A stretch of DNA of 64,000 nt from CAYYKK01 sp046351395 (GTDB lineage: Bacteria > Myxococcota_A > Polyangia > Polyangiales > Polyangiaceae), in contig JAXLYP010000004.1 in NCBI GenBank assembly GCA_046351395.1, forward strand, positions 310,001-374,000, written 5' to 3'. Below are positions 8,910 to 17,049 of this stretch, in pieces. The position numbers and the translations under genes were made by a program. The number at the start of each line of letters is the position of its first letter. The stretch's first letter is position 1. Under the pieces are notes generated by a model. That model saw only the letters and a program-made list of their open reading frames with translations. It did not search any database and was not told the origin of the DNA.

Positions 8910-9812
8910 TCAGCGGACGACGAAGCGGGTCCGAAGACCGAAATGGTCGGACGCGAACGTCTCGCGGCCGTGACCCACGAGCTGCCGCTCGAGGACGCGC
9001 TCCGTCGACACGGCCTCCACGCGGTGGCTCCGGTCGGGGCGGAACATCACGTAGTCCACGCGCTGCGCGGGGCTCCGAGGCTCGAACCGGTGCGCGAGCG
9101 AGTTCACCCGCGGATCGGGGTGGAACGTGACGTGGTCGGCGTCCGCGCCGAGGTCGCGAAAATCCCCGAGGACCCGCTCGAGCGCGGCGTACTCGCCCGT
9201 GCGCTTCGGGGCGAGCCCGCAGATGTTGAAGTCCCCCGTCACGATGAACGGCCGATCGGGCGAGCCGAACTCGTCGATCGCGCGGCGGACCTTCTGGAGC
9301 TGGTGCGCTCGGATCTCCTGCGCCTTCGGGCTGTACCCGGACTGCATGTGCGTGGTGAGCAAGTCCACCTGCCCCGCGTGCGTCTCCAGGCGGACGAGCA
9401 GCACGCCCTTCCGCGCGAACCGCTCGCTCAGGATCTGAGGCTGGCCGAACGGGCGGAGGTCGCGGGCGACGATCGGAAAGCGCGCCGCGACGCCCAGCCC
9501 CGATCCCGCGACCGTGAACGGGGACCACGTGTTCGTGTTCGGATCCCGCGTCTTGTGCCCATGCTCCAGGCGATCGAAGAAGTCCTCTGCGTCGCCCAGG
9601 TAGAGCTCCTGGACGCACAGGATGTCCGCCTCGTGCACGTGCGCGTGGAGCTCCGGGTGGTCGAAGCGGTGGCTGTCCGGGGCGCCCCTCCAAGCGAGGA
9701 ACGAGATCGGCCCCTGCGCCGCCCCGAAGCAGTTCCACGTTTGGAGCGTGAACTCGGGCGCGTGCGCGGAGCGCAGGTCGTCGTTCCGCGCGTCGGCCTC
9801 GGGCTCCCTCAC
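8910..9812 (-). CDS. Endonuclease/exonuclease/phosphatase (EEP) family protein
   Basis: The 300-residue protein has the full set of EEP-fold catalytic motifs: TWNCFG (Asn27), LCVQE (Glu69), TTHMQSG, TGDFNICG (Asp194, Asn196), RVDYVM and SDHFG (Asp289, His290). These metal-dependent enzymes cleave phosphodiesters in DNA, RNA, sphingomyelin or phosphoinositides. No signal peptide is visible, so it is probably cytoplasmic. It starts by GTG in a GTGA overlap with the upstream lipoprotein gene and is the last gene of the operon. The LYLGDAEDFF stretch and overall spacing resemble the sphingomyelinase/endonuclease-like bacterial group, but the substrate cannot be assigned. Confidence 0.8.
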   Translation of the reverse strand: MREPEADARNDDLRSAHAPEFTLQTWNCFGAAQGPISFLAWRGAPDSHRFDHPELHAHVHEADILCVQELYLGDAEDFFDRLEHGHKTRDPNTNTWSPFTVAGSGLGVAARFPIVARDLRPFGQPQILSERFARKGVLLVRLETHAGQVDLLTTHMQSGYSPKAQEIRAHQLQKVRRAIDEFGSPDRPFIVTGDFNICGLAPKRTGEYAALERVLGDFRDLGADADHVTFHPDPRVNSLAHRFEPRSPAQRVDYVMFRPDRSHRVEAVSTERVLERQLVGHGRETFASDHFGLRTRFVVR

Positions 9813-10174
9813 TGTGGCGGGGTCGAGGCGTCGGGGGCGGCCACGCCTGGCGCCGCGGACGCGTCTGGCGAGGCGCTGTCCGCAGGCTCCGGCTTCTTCT
9901 TCGCGGAGCCCTTCTTCTTCGAGGGTAGGCCGCTCGGGTGGTACTTGCTGTCGACGAGATCATCCGTCGCGGATTCGATGCCGTGCGCGATCGACTCGTC
10001 CGCCTTTTGGCCGATCCATTTCTCGGCCCTGTCGCAACCCACGAGGCCCGATGCGACGAGGACGCCCGACGCGACGAGGACGCCCGCCACGAGGCCCCTC
10101 ACCCCGAGGCCGCGCGCCACGCGGCCGCTCACCTCGAGCGAGAGCGAGGCGGCCGGGCGCAGGCGGGAGATCAC
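9809..10174 (-). CDS. Small lipoprotein in DUF1552/DUF1592 operon
   Basis: The 121-residue product starts by GTG at 10174 within a GTGA overlap of the DUF1552 gene stop. Residues 26-47 are hydrophobic and end in lipobox GLVGC (Cys47). The mature part holds a short amphipathic segment (WIGQKADESIAHGIE), then a Lys-rich KKKGSAKKKPEP stretch and an Ala/Pro/Ser-rich tail. No known domain was seen. Its stop overlaps the EEP nuclease start, so all four genes from 13249 down to 8910 look co-transcribed. Confidence 0.65.
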   Translation of the reverse strand: MISRLRPAASLSLEVSGRVARGLGVRGLVAGVLVASGVLVASGLVGCDRAEKWIGQKADESIAHGIESATDDLVDSKYHPSGLPSKKKGSAKKKPEPADSASPDASAAPGVAAPDASTPPQ

Positions 10175-11553
10175 GCCTTCAGCTCGGCGATCTCGCCCGT
10201 GCAGAACGCCGGGTCGCCCCACACCGTGGTCTCTACGCCCATCGCGTTCATGATGGAGATCAGGAGATCGTTGTGGAACTTGTCCCCCGGGCCCGGGAAG
10301 TTGATGTACTGGCCCGTCTTGAAGTAGCCGCCGCCCTTCCCGGCGACGATGAACGGCGTGTCGAGGTGGCTGTGCGTGTTGCCGCGCGCGATCTCGCTGA
10401 ACAGCATGATGACGCTGTTGTCGAGCATCGTCCCGTCGCCCTCTTTGACCGCGTCGAGGAGGCCGAGGAGGTAGGCGAGCTGCTGGATGTTCCACGTGCG
10501 GATCACGTTCAGCTTGCCCCACGCGTCCACCGACGAATCGGGCATGTGACTCAGGCTGTGCTCGTCGTCCGTGATGGGTGACCCGTTGTACGAGAGGAAC
10601 GGGTACGGACGGTTGTTCGTCGCCGCGGACCACTGGAGCGTCGCCACGCGGGTGAGGTCGCAGGCGAACGCCATCGCGATGAGGTCCATGTGGAGCTTGC
10701 CGATCTTCCCGAAGTTCGAGGGATCGTTGATGTCGAACGTCGCCCCGGGGTCGGGCATCTGGCAGTTGCCGCCGATGACGCCGCCCGGGTTCTTCAGCTG
10801 CGCTTCCACCTCGGCGACCGCGTTGAGGTGCTGATCGAGCTTCAGTTTGTCTTCCGCGCTCACCTTCTGCGCGAGCGCGTTGTAGCGCCCCTGCACGGCG
10901 TTGAGGACGCTCGTGCGCCGGAGCTTCTGCCGCGCGAGCCCGTCCGGATCGGTGCCGAGATCGGAGAACACGTCGCTGAACATGACGAACGGGTCCGTGG
11001 TGTTCGCGACGGGGAGATCCGACCCCTCGTAGCTGATGACGGTGCGCACCTCGGTTCCGCCGTACGCCGTGGACTGCACGCCGGCGTGGAGGCTCTTGCG
11101 CTTCGTGCCCTTGCCGATCTGGTTCGCGAGCTCCTGATCCATCGAGATGCCGCTCCCCCACCCCGCGAGCGATCCGTCCCCGCCGACCTGCATCCCCTGG
11201 TTGAGCGGGCGCCCCGTCATCATCGCCATGCCGGATTGGTGGGGCTCTCCGGGCGGGACCGCGCACACGCTCTGATCCATCCCGGTGATGACGTTCAGCT
11301 TCGCCTTGAACGGCTTCAGCGCCGCCCACTGCCCGTCGAGGTTCGCGGTCGGCATCTCGTAGCTGCCGTTCGGCGTGTAGACCGCGAGGAACCGCTTCGG
11401 AAACTTGTCGAGGGATTGTCGCTGCGCCGCGACCTTCTCGTAGATCTTCTGCTGCTGCTCGTTGCACCCGAGGCTCGACATGAGCGGCAGCGCGAGGCTG
11501 ATGCCGCCCGCGGCGCGGAGGAACGTGCGGCGGGGGAGGACGATCTTGGCCAT
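10171..11553 (-). CDS. DUF1552-family Tat-exported protein
   Basis: The 460-residue protein starts with a twin-arginine signal (LPRRTFLRAAG at about 6-16), then a conserved N-terminal block (FLAVYTPNG, MDQ, PHQSGMAMMTGRP), SISMDQ-like and ACDLTRVATLQW motifs and a C-terminal DTPFIVAGKGGGYFKTG region. This is typical of the DUF1552 family, which is nearly always encoded beside a DUF1592 partner, as here. The family occurs widely in Planctomycetes and Myxococcota; its activity is unknown, although the fold is related to DUF1501/sulfatase-like proteins. Tat export implies a folded, possibly cofactor-bearing periplasmic protein. One base separates it from the DUF1592 gene stop. Confidence 0.85.
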   Translation of the reverse strand: MAKIVLPRRTFLRAAGGISLALPLMSSLGCNEQQQKIYEKVAAQRQSLDKFPKRFLAVYTPNGSYEMPTANLDGQWAALKPFKAKLNVITGMDQSVCAVPPGEPHQSGMAMMTGRPLNQGMQVGGDGSLAGWGSGISMDQELANQIGKGTKRKSLHAGVQSTAYGGTEVRTVISYEGSDLPVANTTDPFVMFSDVFSDLGTDPDGLARQKLRRTSVLNAVQGRYNALAQKVSAEDKLKLDQHLNAVAEVEAQLKNPGGVIGGNCQMPDPGATFDINDPSNFGKIGKLHMDLIAMAFACDLTRVATLQWSAATNNRPYPFLSYNGSPITDDEHSLSHMPDSSVDAWGKLNVIRTWNIQQLAYLLGLLDAVKEGDGTMLDNSVIMLFSEIARGNTHSHLDTPFIVAGKGGGYFKTGQYINFPGPGDKFHNDLLISIMNAMGVETTVWGDPAFCTGEIAELKA

Positions 11554-11554
11554 G

Positions 11555-13249
11555 TCAGTTCGCCGCCTTTCGGTAGAGGAAGGCGTCCGTCTGGGTGAGC
11601 GCGACGATGAGCTCGCGGACGTTCCCGCCGCTCTCCGCGAACGCTTGGTCGATCGCGCTCATCGTGCACTTGTCTTCTTCGTTCTCCGCGCGCCCGTACC
11701 CGAACCGGAACCACTGCGTCGCGTAGCACTGCTCGACGGTGTGGCTGTCGGCGAGGCGCGACGCGAGATCGATCGCGCCGTCGAACTCGCCGTCGACGTC
11801 CGTCTCGGTGAGCTCCCCCTTCGCGTCGACGGGGTTCACGCCGTCCATCGTGCGGTAGCGGCCCACGGGATCGAAATTCTCGAGGCCGAACCCGAGCGGG
11901 TCCATGAGCTTGTGGCAGGCGTTGCACGCCGGATCGGTCCGGTGCTGCTCGAACCGCTCGCGCGTCGTCGCGTTCGGGTCCGGCTCGGGGGCCTTGAAGT
12001 TGTTGGGCGGGGGCTTGAGCACGCCGCAGAGCAACCGCTCCCGCACGAGCTTGCCCCGGTGCACGGGGGACGTCTGGTTCGTGTGCGCGTAGATCGACAT
12101 GAGCGCCCCGAGCGAGAGGATCCCCGCGTGCTGCGCGGGATCGAGATCGACGCGCGCGAACGACTCCGTCGCGTTGGGCGCGCTCACCCCGTAGAACGAC
12201 GCGAGCTCCTGGTTCATGTACGAGTAGTTCGCGGTGAGGAGCGCGCGGAGGTCGCCGTTGCCCTCGAAGACCGCGTGGTCGATGAACTCGCGCGTCTCCT
12301 CCTGCATCAGCTGGCCGACGTGCGTGCTCCAGTCCGGGAAGATCGCCGCGTCCTTCGCGACGTTTTGAATGTGATCGTAGTCGAGCCACTCGAGGTGGAA
12401 CTCGTCCACCATGAGGCGCGCCTGCGGGTCGTCGAGCATGCGCCGCGCCTGCGTCGCGATCTGCTCCTTGGTGCGCAGCGCGCCCGCGTCCGCTGCGGCA
12501 AACAACGCGTCGTCCGGCATGGATCCCCAGATCATGTACGAAAGACGGGACGCCATTTCGTAGTCGCTGAGGCGGACGATGCCCTCGCCGAGCGAGGGAT
12601 CGAGCGCTCCGTCGATCTCGATCCGGTACATGAACTCGGGCGACTGGAGCGCGGCCTCGATCACCATCTGCGTGCCCTGGAGGAACCCGGGCGCGCCGCC
12701 GCCCCCTTGCACCACGCCGTCCTTGAACACGCCGAGGAGCGCGGCCTTCTCGTCCGCGTCGAGCGGGCGCCGGTACGCGCGCTTGCCGAACTTGTCGATC
12801 CACGCGCTCGCGCAGGCCTCGTCCTGGTGGGTCGCGTCGCACCCCGTGAGGCCCGCCACGTCCAGCGTGGCGCGCGCCGACACGCCCTCCGCCATGGTCA
12901 TGTACTTCAGGGCGAGACCGTCGTTCACGACGAGGAGCGCCGCGGTGTTGTTGAACCCGATGTTCTGGTCCTGCTCCTCCACGGGGAGCTGGTTCGCGGG
13001 GTTCGTGGTGTCTCCGAGCAGCGAGCGGATCGTGTTGTTGTACTCGAACCGCGTGAGCCGCCGGATCGGCTGGGAGCCGGGATGGATCGACCCGTCGTCG
13101 CAGATCAGCTCTTCGTGGTGCGTGATGGGATCCGGAGGGTCCCCGATCTCGCCCGTACAGCCGCCGAACGCAGCGCCGACGAGGAGCGCCCCAGCGGCGG
13201 TGAGGACAGCAGCGGAGAGGACAGCGAGCCGTCGGCGCAAGGGAAGCAC
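11555..13249 (-). CDS. DUF1587/1595/1592/1588/1585 multidomain lipoprotein
   Basis: The 564 residues show the canonical module order: DUF1587 (RRLTRFEYNNTIRSLLGD), DUF1595 (FGKRAYRRPL), DUF1592 (LSYMIWGSMPDD), DUF1588 (TSPVHRGKLVRERLLC, then CNACHKLMDPLGFG) and DUF1585 at the C-terminus. CNACH at about 442-446 is a c-type haem motif, so a redox function is possible. The chosen start is GTG 13249, which gives an arginine-rich signal and lipobox FGGC (Cys31); an ATG 33 codons upstream would put the signal inside the protein. It is the first gene of an operon with DUF1552. The family is known mainly from planctomycete and myxobacterial genomes and has no settled function. Confidence 0.85.
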   Translation of the reverse strand: MLPLRRRLAVLSAAVLTAAGALLVGAAFGGCTGEIGDPPDPITHHEELICDDGSIHPGSQPIRRLTRFEYNNTIRSLLGDTTNPANQLPVEEQDQNIGFNNTAALLVVNDGLALKYMTMAEGVSARATLDVAGLTGCDATHQDEACASAWIDKFGKRAYRRPLDADEKAALLGVFKDGVVQGGGGAPGFLQGTQMVIEAALQSPEFMYRIEIDGALDPSLGEGIVRLSDYEMASRLSYMIWGSMPDDALFAAADAGALRTKEQIATQARRMLDDPQARLMVDEFHLEWLDYDHIQNVAKDAAIFPDWSTHVGQLMQEETREFIDHAVFEGNGDLRALLTANYSYMNQELASFYGVSAPNATESFARVDLDPAQHAGILSLGALMSIYAHTNQTSPVHRGKLVRERLLCGVLKPPPNNFKAPEPDPNATTRERFEQHRTDPACNACHKLMDPLGFGLENFDPVGRYRTMDGVNPVDAKGELTETDVDGEFDGAIDLASRLADSHTVEQCYATQWFRFGYGRAENEEDKCTMSAIDQAFAESGGNVRELIVALTQTDAFLYRKAAN

Positions 13250-13350
13250 GTCTCGGAGGTTAGCCGATCTCCGCGGGCTCCGCGACGCGCCACCCGGCCC
13301 GGCGTTCCAAAAAAGATCTCGGGCGAGCTCCCGCAGCGGAGCACACACGA

Positions 13351-13848
13351 TCAGCCGCCCTCGATCTCCAAGAGCTCCTTCGGCCGCTCCACGCGGACGG
13401 AGTCGGCCTCACCGTCGAGCGGTCCGTTGCACGCCTCGAGCTCCACGAAGCTCCGTTCGAGGAGGCGATCGGCGGAGACGAGGCGCTCGCGCTCGACCGC
13501 GCTCTCTCCGGACTTCAGTCGCTCGCGCGTATTTTGCGCCATGCGGTACGCGGTGCGGAGCTCCCTCCCCTTGCGGACGTAGCAGGCGAGCGCGCGCTCG
13601 TCGCCCCACGTGCGTGCCTCCATCAAGCGCTTGTCCGCCCGGCAGAGCAGCTCGTCCTCGTGGTCGAGGTCGAGGCAGCGCGGACCGATCTCGCCGCCGC
13701 GCGACCACGTCGAGGGGCGCTCGGGCGCGTCCGCCGTCTGGAGCAGCGTCGCGGTCGAGCCGCACCCCGCGAGCGTCGCGAGGAGCGCCGCAGCGGCGAA
13801 CGCGCGTGAAGTTCGGGCCAGCGTCGACTCCGCGAGACCCCGGAGCAC
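13351..13848 (-). CDS. Small lipoprotein whose start lies in an inverted-repeat element
   Basis: The reading of 165 residues has an N-terminal hydrophobic segment ending in lipobox LAGC (Cys29), then a helical, charge-rich domain with five cysteines and repeated Arg/Glu patterns. GTG 13848 is the best start in frame; it sits inside the terminal repeat of the 182-bp element at 13840-14021, so the element may have supplied or replaced the native start region. Function is unknown. It ends 101 nt upstream of the DUF1592 gene on the same strand and may be its operon partner. Confidence 0.55.
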   Translation of the reverse strand: MLRGLAESTLARTSRAFAAAALLATLAGCGSTATLLQTADAPERPSTWSRGGEIGPRCLDLDHEDELLCRADKRLMEARTWGDERALACYVRKGRELRTAYRMAQNTRERLKSGESAVERERLVSADRLLERSFVELEACNGPLDGEADSVRVERPKELLEIEGG

Positions 13849-14021
13849 CGAACGCGTTGAAACGCCGACGGATGCGCGCGAGCTCGGAGAGATCCACGCG
13901 GCCTCGTCGCGGCGCTCCGGAGAGGACGAGAAGTCGCGTTGCGGGGCTCGCTCCTCGGGCGCGCGCCTCCCCCTCGAACTCGAGCGCACTCGTTCGGGTT
14001 TCAACATGTTCGGTGCTCTAG
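13840..14021 (-). mobile_element. 182-bp MITE-like inverted-repeat element, copy A
   Basis: The right end reads GTTTCAACATGTTCGGTGCT then CTAG; the left end carries GGAGCACCGAAC, CG, GTTGAAAC. These are imperfect terminal inverted repeats of about 24 nt built on CTAGAGCACCGAAC. The interior (minus strand) contains GGGAGGCGCGCGCCCGAGGA, which also occurs in the 183-bp copy at 50038-50220 at a comparable place. There is no transposase. Length, terminal symmetry and shared core indicate a small non-autonomous element. The left terminus is degenerate (two changes in CTAGAGC). Confidence 0.7.
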
Positions 14022-14148
14022 TTGCGCGGCGCGCGGCGTTCATTCGCGGGCGTCGCATGTAATCGCGATGTAACTGGGCGCACGCGCCCGCGTCGACAGA
14101 CTCGCCTCCGTGAGCGCCGATCCGGAGGTCGGCGCCGGAGGGAGTTCG

Positions 14149-15294
14149 ATGAGTCGACGTCTCATGGTGCTGGGCGTGGGTGTGCTGTCGTGGGCGATGA
14201 CGGGCTGCGGGCCCTCCTCGTTCCCGGTGTTTCGGGGCGGGGCGTTCGCGCAGCTCGAGCGGCGGGCGCCGCTCGAGGACGGGGAGCGCGCGCTCGACGA
14301 GCCCGCGGCCGACACCACGTTGCTCGGGCAGATCATCAAGGAACCGTTCGATCCCGCGCGGCGACTCGCGGACCAAACGAGCGAGAACCCGTGCGCGAGC
14401 GAGCTCCTCCTCTCGACGCGCGAGGCGAGCGCGATCGCCTCGACCGTGGACGCGGAGCGGACGCGCGGCGCGTACTTCTTCTATCGCGTGCGCATCCTCC
14501 GGCGCGCGATCGCGTCCGAGCGGGACGGCTACGCGAAGTGCTGCGCGGAGAAGGGCTGCGGCGTCGGCTACGTGCGGTCGCTCGCGTTCGGCGACGGCGA
14601 GGAGGGCTTCGCGAGCGAGACGCTGCCGGGCGGGCGCGCGGACGTGGCGCTCGACGATCCGGGAGCGCCGCTCGAGCTCGAGGTGGGCAACGCGCGCAAA
14701 GTGCACGGCTGGATCGCGTTCGGCCTCGAGGGGGGCCGGGCGTTGGTCCCGCCGGAGCCGCCACGCCCGATCGCGGACGCGGACTACCTCGCCGACAAGT
14801 TCGAGGTCCGCGACGTGCCGGGGAGCGCGGATCAATACCTGTTCTGCACGGCGACCGACTGCGTGAGCGAGAACGGCTTCGTCCAGCGCTACCGCGAGCG
14901 CACGGGCGCCCACGAGCTCGACGACTTCGACCGCGATCGAGCGCGCGAAGCGCGGATCAGCGGCGCCGTCACGACGGTCCTCGGCATCGCGTCGCTGGCC
15001 CTCGGCGCGGCCACCCTCGCGACGGCGGACGAGGGCAAGACGCGCGACGAGCAGGATGGGAACCGCATCGCGGGCGGCGTCGGCCTCGGCGCCGGCATCG
15101 TCGCGACCGCGCTCGGGCTCGCGCTCCTCATCGAGCCGCGCGACGGCTCGCCGCTCGAGCACTTCATCTCGAAGTCCGACGCTCGGCGGTTCGTCGCGCG
15201 CTTCAACCGCGCGCTCGTCGTGGGGAAGGAGCCCCCGCGCACGCCCGCCGCGGCGCCCCCGAAGGCGCCGGAGCAGCCGCGCCCCTCGACGTGA
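14149..15294 (+). CDS. Lipoprotein with two C-terminal membrane segments
   Basis: ATG 14149 has GGAGGGAG upstream. The 381-residue product has a lipoprotein signal ending in MTGC (Cys20), then an alpha/beta region of about 230 residues with cysteine pairs (KCCAEKGCGVGY), followed by two hydrophobic Gly/Ala-rich helices (about 280-300 and 317-340) and an Ala/Pro-rich tail. Lipoproteins with two late glycine-rich helices are frequent in myxobacteria and uncharacterised. The protein probably sits at the inner or outer membrane with both ends outside the cytoplasm. It is monocistronic. Confidence 0.7.
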   Translation: MSRRLMVLGVGVLSWAMTGCGPSSFPVFRGGAFAQLERRAPLEDGERALDEPAADTTLLGQIIKEPFDPARRLADQTSENPCASELLLSTREASAIASTVDAERTRGAYFFYRVRILRRAIASERDGYAKCCAEKGCGVGYVRSLAFGDGEEGFASETLPGGRADVALDDPGAPLELEVGNARKVHGWIAFGLEGGRALVPPEPPRPIADADYLADKFEVRDVPGSADQYLFCTATDCVSENGFVQRYRERTGAHELDDFDRDRAREARISGAVTTVLGIASLALGAATLATADEGKTRDEQDGNRIAGGVGLGAGIVATALGLALLIEPRDGSPLEHFISKSDARRFVARFNRALVVGKEPPRTPAAAPPKAPEQPRPST

Positions 15295-15296
15295 GA

Positions 15297-15620
15297 TCAG
15301 CCCGCCGAGGCGAGGCGGAGGAGAGGCGCGCCCTCGATGCGGGCTGGGCACAGGGGCGTAGCCGTCGTCGCACGCCTCGCTCGCCGCGCGGAGACCGGGG
15401 TCGCGGATGCAGGTCAGCGTCACGTGCAGCCGGTTGCGCCGCGCGGCCGGGAGCATGCGTCGCCCGGCCCCCCTGCCTCCGGGATCGGCTCCGCCGGAAG
15501 GGGCCGCGCCCCATCGAGGCGCGGGGCGATGAGCGCCACGAGGAGCCTCGCGCAGATCGAGGCGGCCACGGTCGCGACGAGCTCAAGCACGGCCTCCACG
15601 AGCTCACGCGCCCGGGCGCC
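15297..15620 (-). pseudogene. Truncated duplicate of the winged-helix regulator at 24746-27412
   Basis: Reading on the minus strand, the DNA closely matches the 3' end of the regulator gene near 24746: the same stop, the same GCCCGCCG, TCGTCGCACGCCTCG and GTGCAGCCGGTTGCGCC blocks, and even about 10 bp beyond the stop (CCTCGACGTG). About 480 bp of the parent (roughly 25010-25490) is deleted at around 15550, after which similarity to the parent's 25490-25545 resumes. Several small indels disrupt the frame. It is a decayed partial copy, probably left by recombination. Confidence 0.75.
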
Positions 15621-15691
15621 CCTCACCGTACTCGGCGCGGCGCGCTCCCGCGCGGCGGTGGTTGGCGACGTCTCGGCCGCCCGGCACGCTC

Positions 15692-16033
15692 CTACGTTCG
15701 CGACACCAAAGACGGGACGATCACCTCGCGGACGCGCTCGACGAGCTCCCTTAGACCGTTACCGGCACCGTTCTTCACGAGCGTCTCGAGCGGCGACTCC
15801 GTCAGGCAGTCCGTAGCACGCGTGGCATCACCGTCGGTGAGTTGGTCCAGCACGTACTTCGGACTTCGTGGGTCGTCGTCGTGCGACGCCCGAAGGTCCT
15901 CGGATTTGGTCGTCGGATCGCAGCCCAGCGCACGGCGCTGTTCGGCGAGTCTCCGCTTCTCCTCCGCGTCGCGGGGGATGAAGCCTGAAAGCCGCCACGC
16001 CTCCGCTTCGAGGCGTGGCGCCCCGACGGTCAC
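15692..16033 (-). CDS. Hypothetical protein, possibly a fragment
   Basis: The frame from GTG 16033 gives 113 residues with natural-looking composition (GFIPRDAEEKRRLAEQRRAL, then a region rich in Asp and Glu and a C-terminal LRELVERVREVIVPSL helix). The open frame continues upstream to 16519, but the reading there looks antisense to the plus-strand genes, so the start is uncertain. No domain was recognised. The neighbours are decayed (regulator copy at 15297, truncated ATPase at 16397), so this may be a remnant of a larger gene. Codon use is less G/C-biased at third positions than in flanking genes, suggesting transfer. Confidence 0.4.
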   Translation of the reverse strand: MTVGAPRLEAEAWRLSGFIPRDAEEKRRLAEQRRALGCDPTTKSEDLRASHDDDPRSPKYVLDQLTDGDATRATDCLTESPLETLVKNGAGNGLRELVERVREVIVPSLVSRT

Positions 16034-16187
16034 GCGGATCTCGGAACGCCCGCGGTGCTCCCTCGTGGCCTGACGAATGCCGTCGGGACCGCCGCGTTGT
16101 GAGTGCCGTTGTTGCCGAAGCCAGTGGGCCCCGACGAGGTGGCCGACGTCACTCGCTCCGCAGGCGGCCGTGGTACATGATGGCCGC

Positions 16188-16394
16188 GTGACGAAGAAGA
16201 TCGTCAACGACGCATTGGCCAAGGCGGCGACGGGCGACGTCGAGCGCGCGCTCGAGACCCTGCGGCGGGCAGATTGGGTCTTCGTTCGAAGAAAGCTCGA
16301 CCACCACGTCAGTGCGGGTCCGGTCGAGGTGCGACCTGTCGCGGAGCGTCTTCGAGCGGCGTGGCTCGCCGCACCCAACACCGGATCCAAGCTC
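16188..16394 (+). CDS. N-terminal piece of an unrecognised protein, frame lost near 16395
   Basis: GTG 16188 opens a frame whose first 65 or so residues look genuine (helical, VTKKIVNDALAKAATGDVER). After about 16395 this frame becomes shadow-like, while the adjacent plus-strand frame becomes the STAS/ATPase-like protein at 16397. It may be a separate short gene ending in overlap, or the 5' part of the same gene separated by a frameshift. It lies divergent from 15692-16033. Confidence 0.35.
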
Positions 16395-16396
16395 AC

Positions 16397-17040
16397 GTGC
16401 CCGAGCACCCTGCCGTTCGACCTCCCGCAGTGTTCGCTGCACCGCCGCCAGAGCGAATCCAGCTCGCGGAGCCGGAACCATTCCTTGCGTGGGCGACGCA
16501 AAGCGAAAGCCCGCTCCATGTCGACCGGCTTCGGATCGCCGAGCTGTGGGGCCTTGTTGCCCTTGGAAGCCTCGGCAACGCACGTCGCGTCGGTGCTCCC
16601 GCGATCGAGCCGCTCGGCGAAACGGGTGCGGCGAAGTTTGCCTATGCCCTCGGTCTGCCGCGTATCCTAGAGGGACACGCTCCGCTTCCCCCGCTGAAGC
16701 CGGAACGCACGGTCCCACTCATGCGAGTGCGCCTCGCGAGCGAGATCCAGCCGGCAGCTCGCCGGATGGCGTCGCTCGTTGCGCCGGGCGATACTTCCAC
16801 CGCGCTCGCCCTCGAGTACGTGTTCGTCGAGCTGCTTCGCAACGTGGTTCAACACAGCCAAGATCGCCTTGGCGGGATCGTAGGGGCTCAGCTCAACGAC
16901 AGCGGGCACCATCGTGACCAGCCCGTGTTCCAGATTGCCGTCGCTGACTGCGGCATCGGAATCCCCGAAAGTCTCGCGCGCATGCACCGCGTCGGAGACG
17001 TATGCGCCCGGCGGAGGCGCGCTGACCTCTGCGGTGGTTC
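16397..17040 (+). pseudogene. STAS-like plus GHKL ATPase protein, 3' truncated
   Basis: From GTG 16397 the frame encodes a segment resembling a STAS-like domain (VDRLRIAELWGLVALGSLGN), then a GHKL/HATPase_c domain with N-box ELLRNVVQHSQ and G1 box ADCGIGIP. The later G2 loop expected for ATP-lid closure is absent: after SLARMH the reading loses sense and runs into the 3' end of the kinase gene on the opposite strand (stop at 17050). Proteins with this two-part layout act as small ATP-binding signalling proteins. Loss of the ATP lid means this copy is probably inactive. Confidence 0.55.
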
Positions 17041-17049
17041 GGCTCGGGA

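Noticed and set aside
15692..16519. Full 275-codon minus frame as one gene
   Set aside because: Its first half is antisense to the plus-strand genes and looks artificial; only the last part has natural composition.
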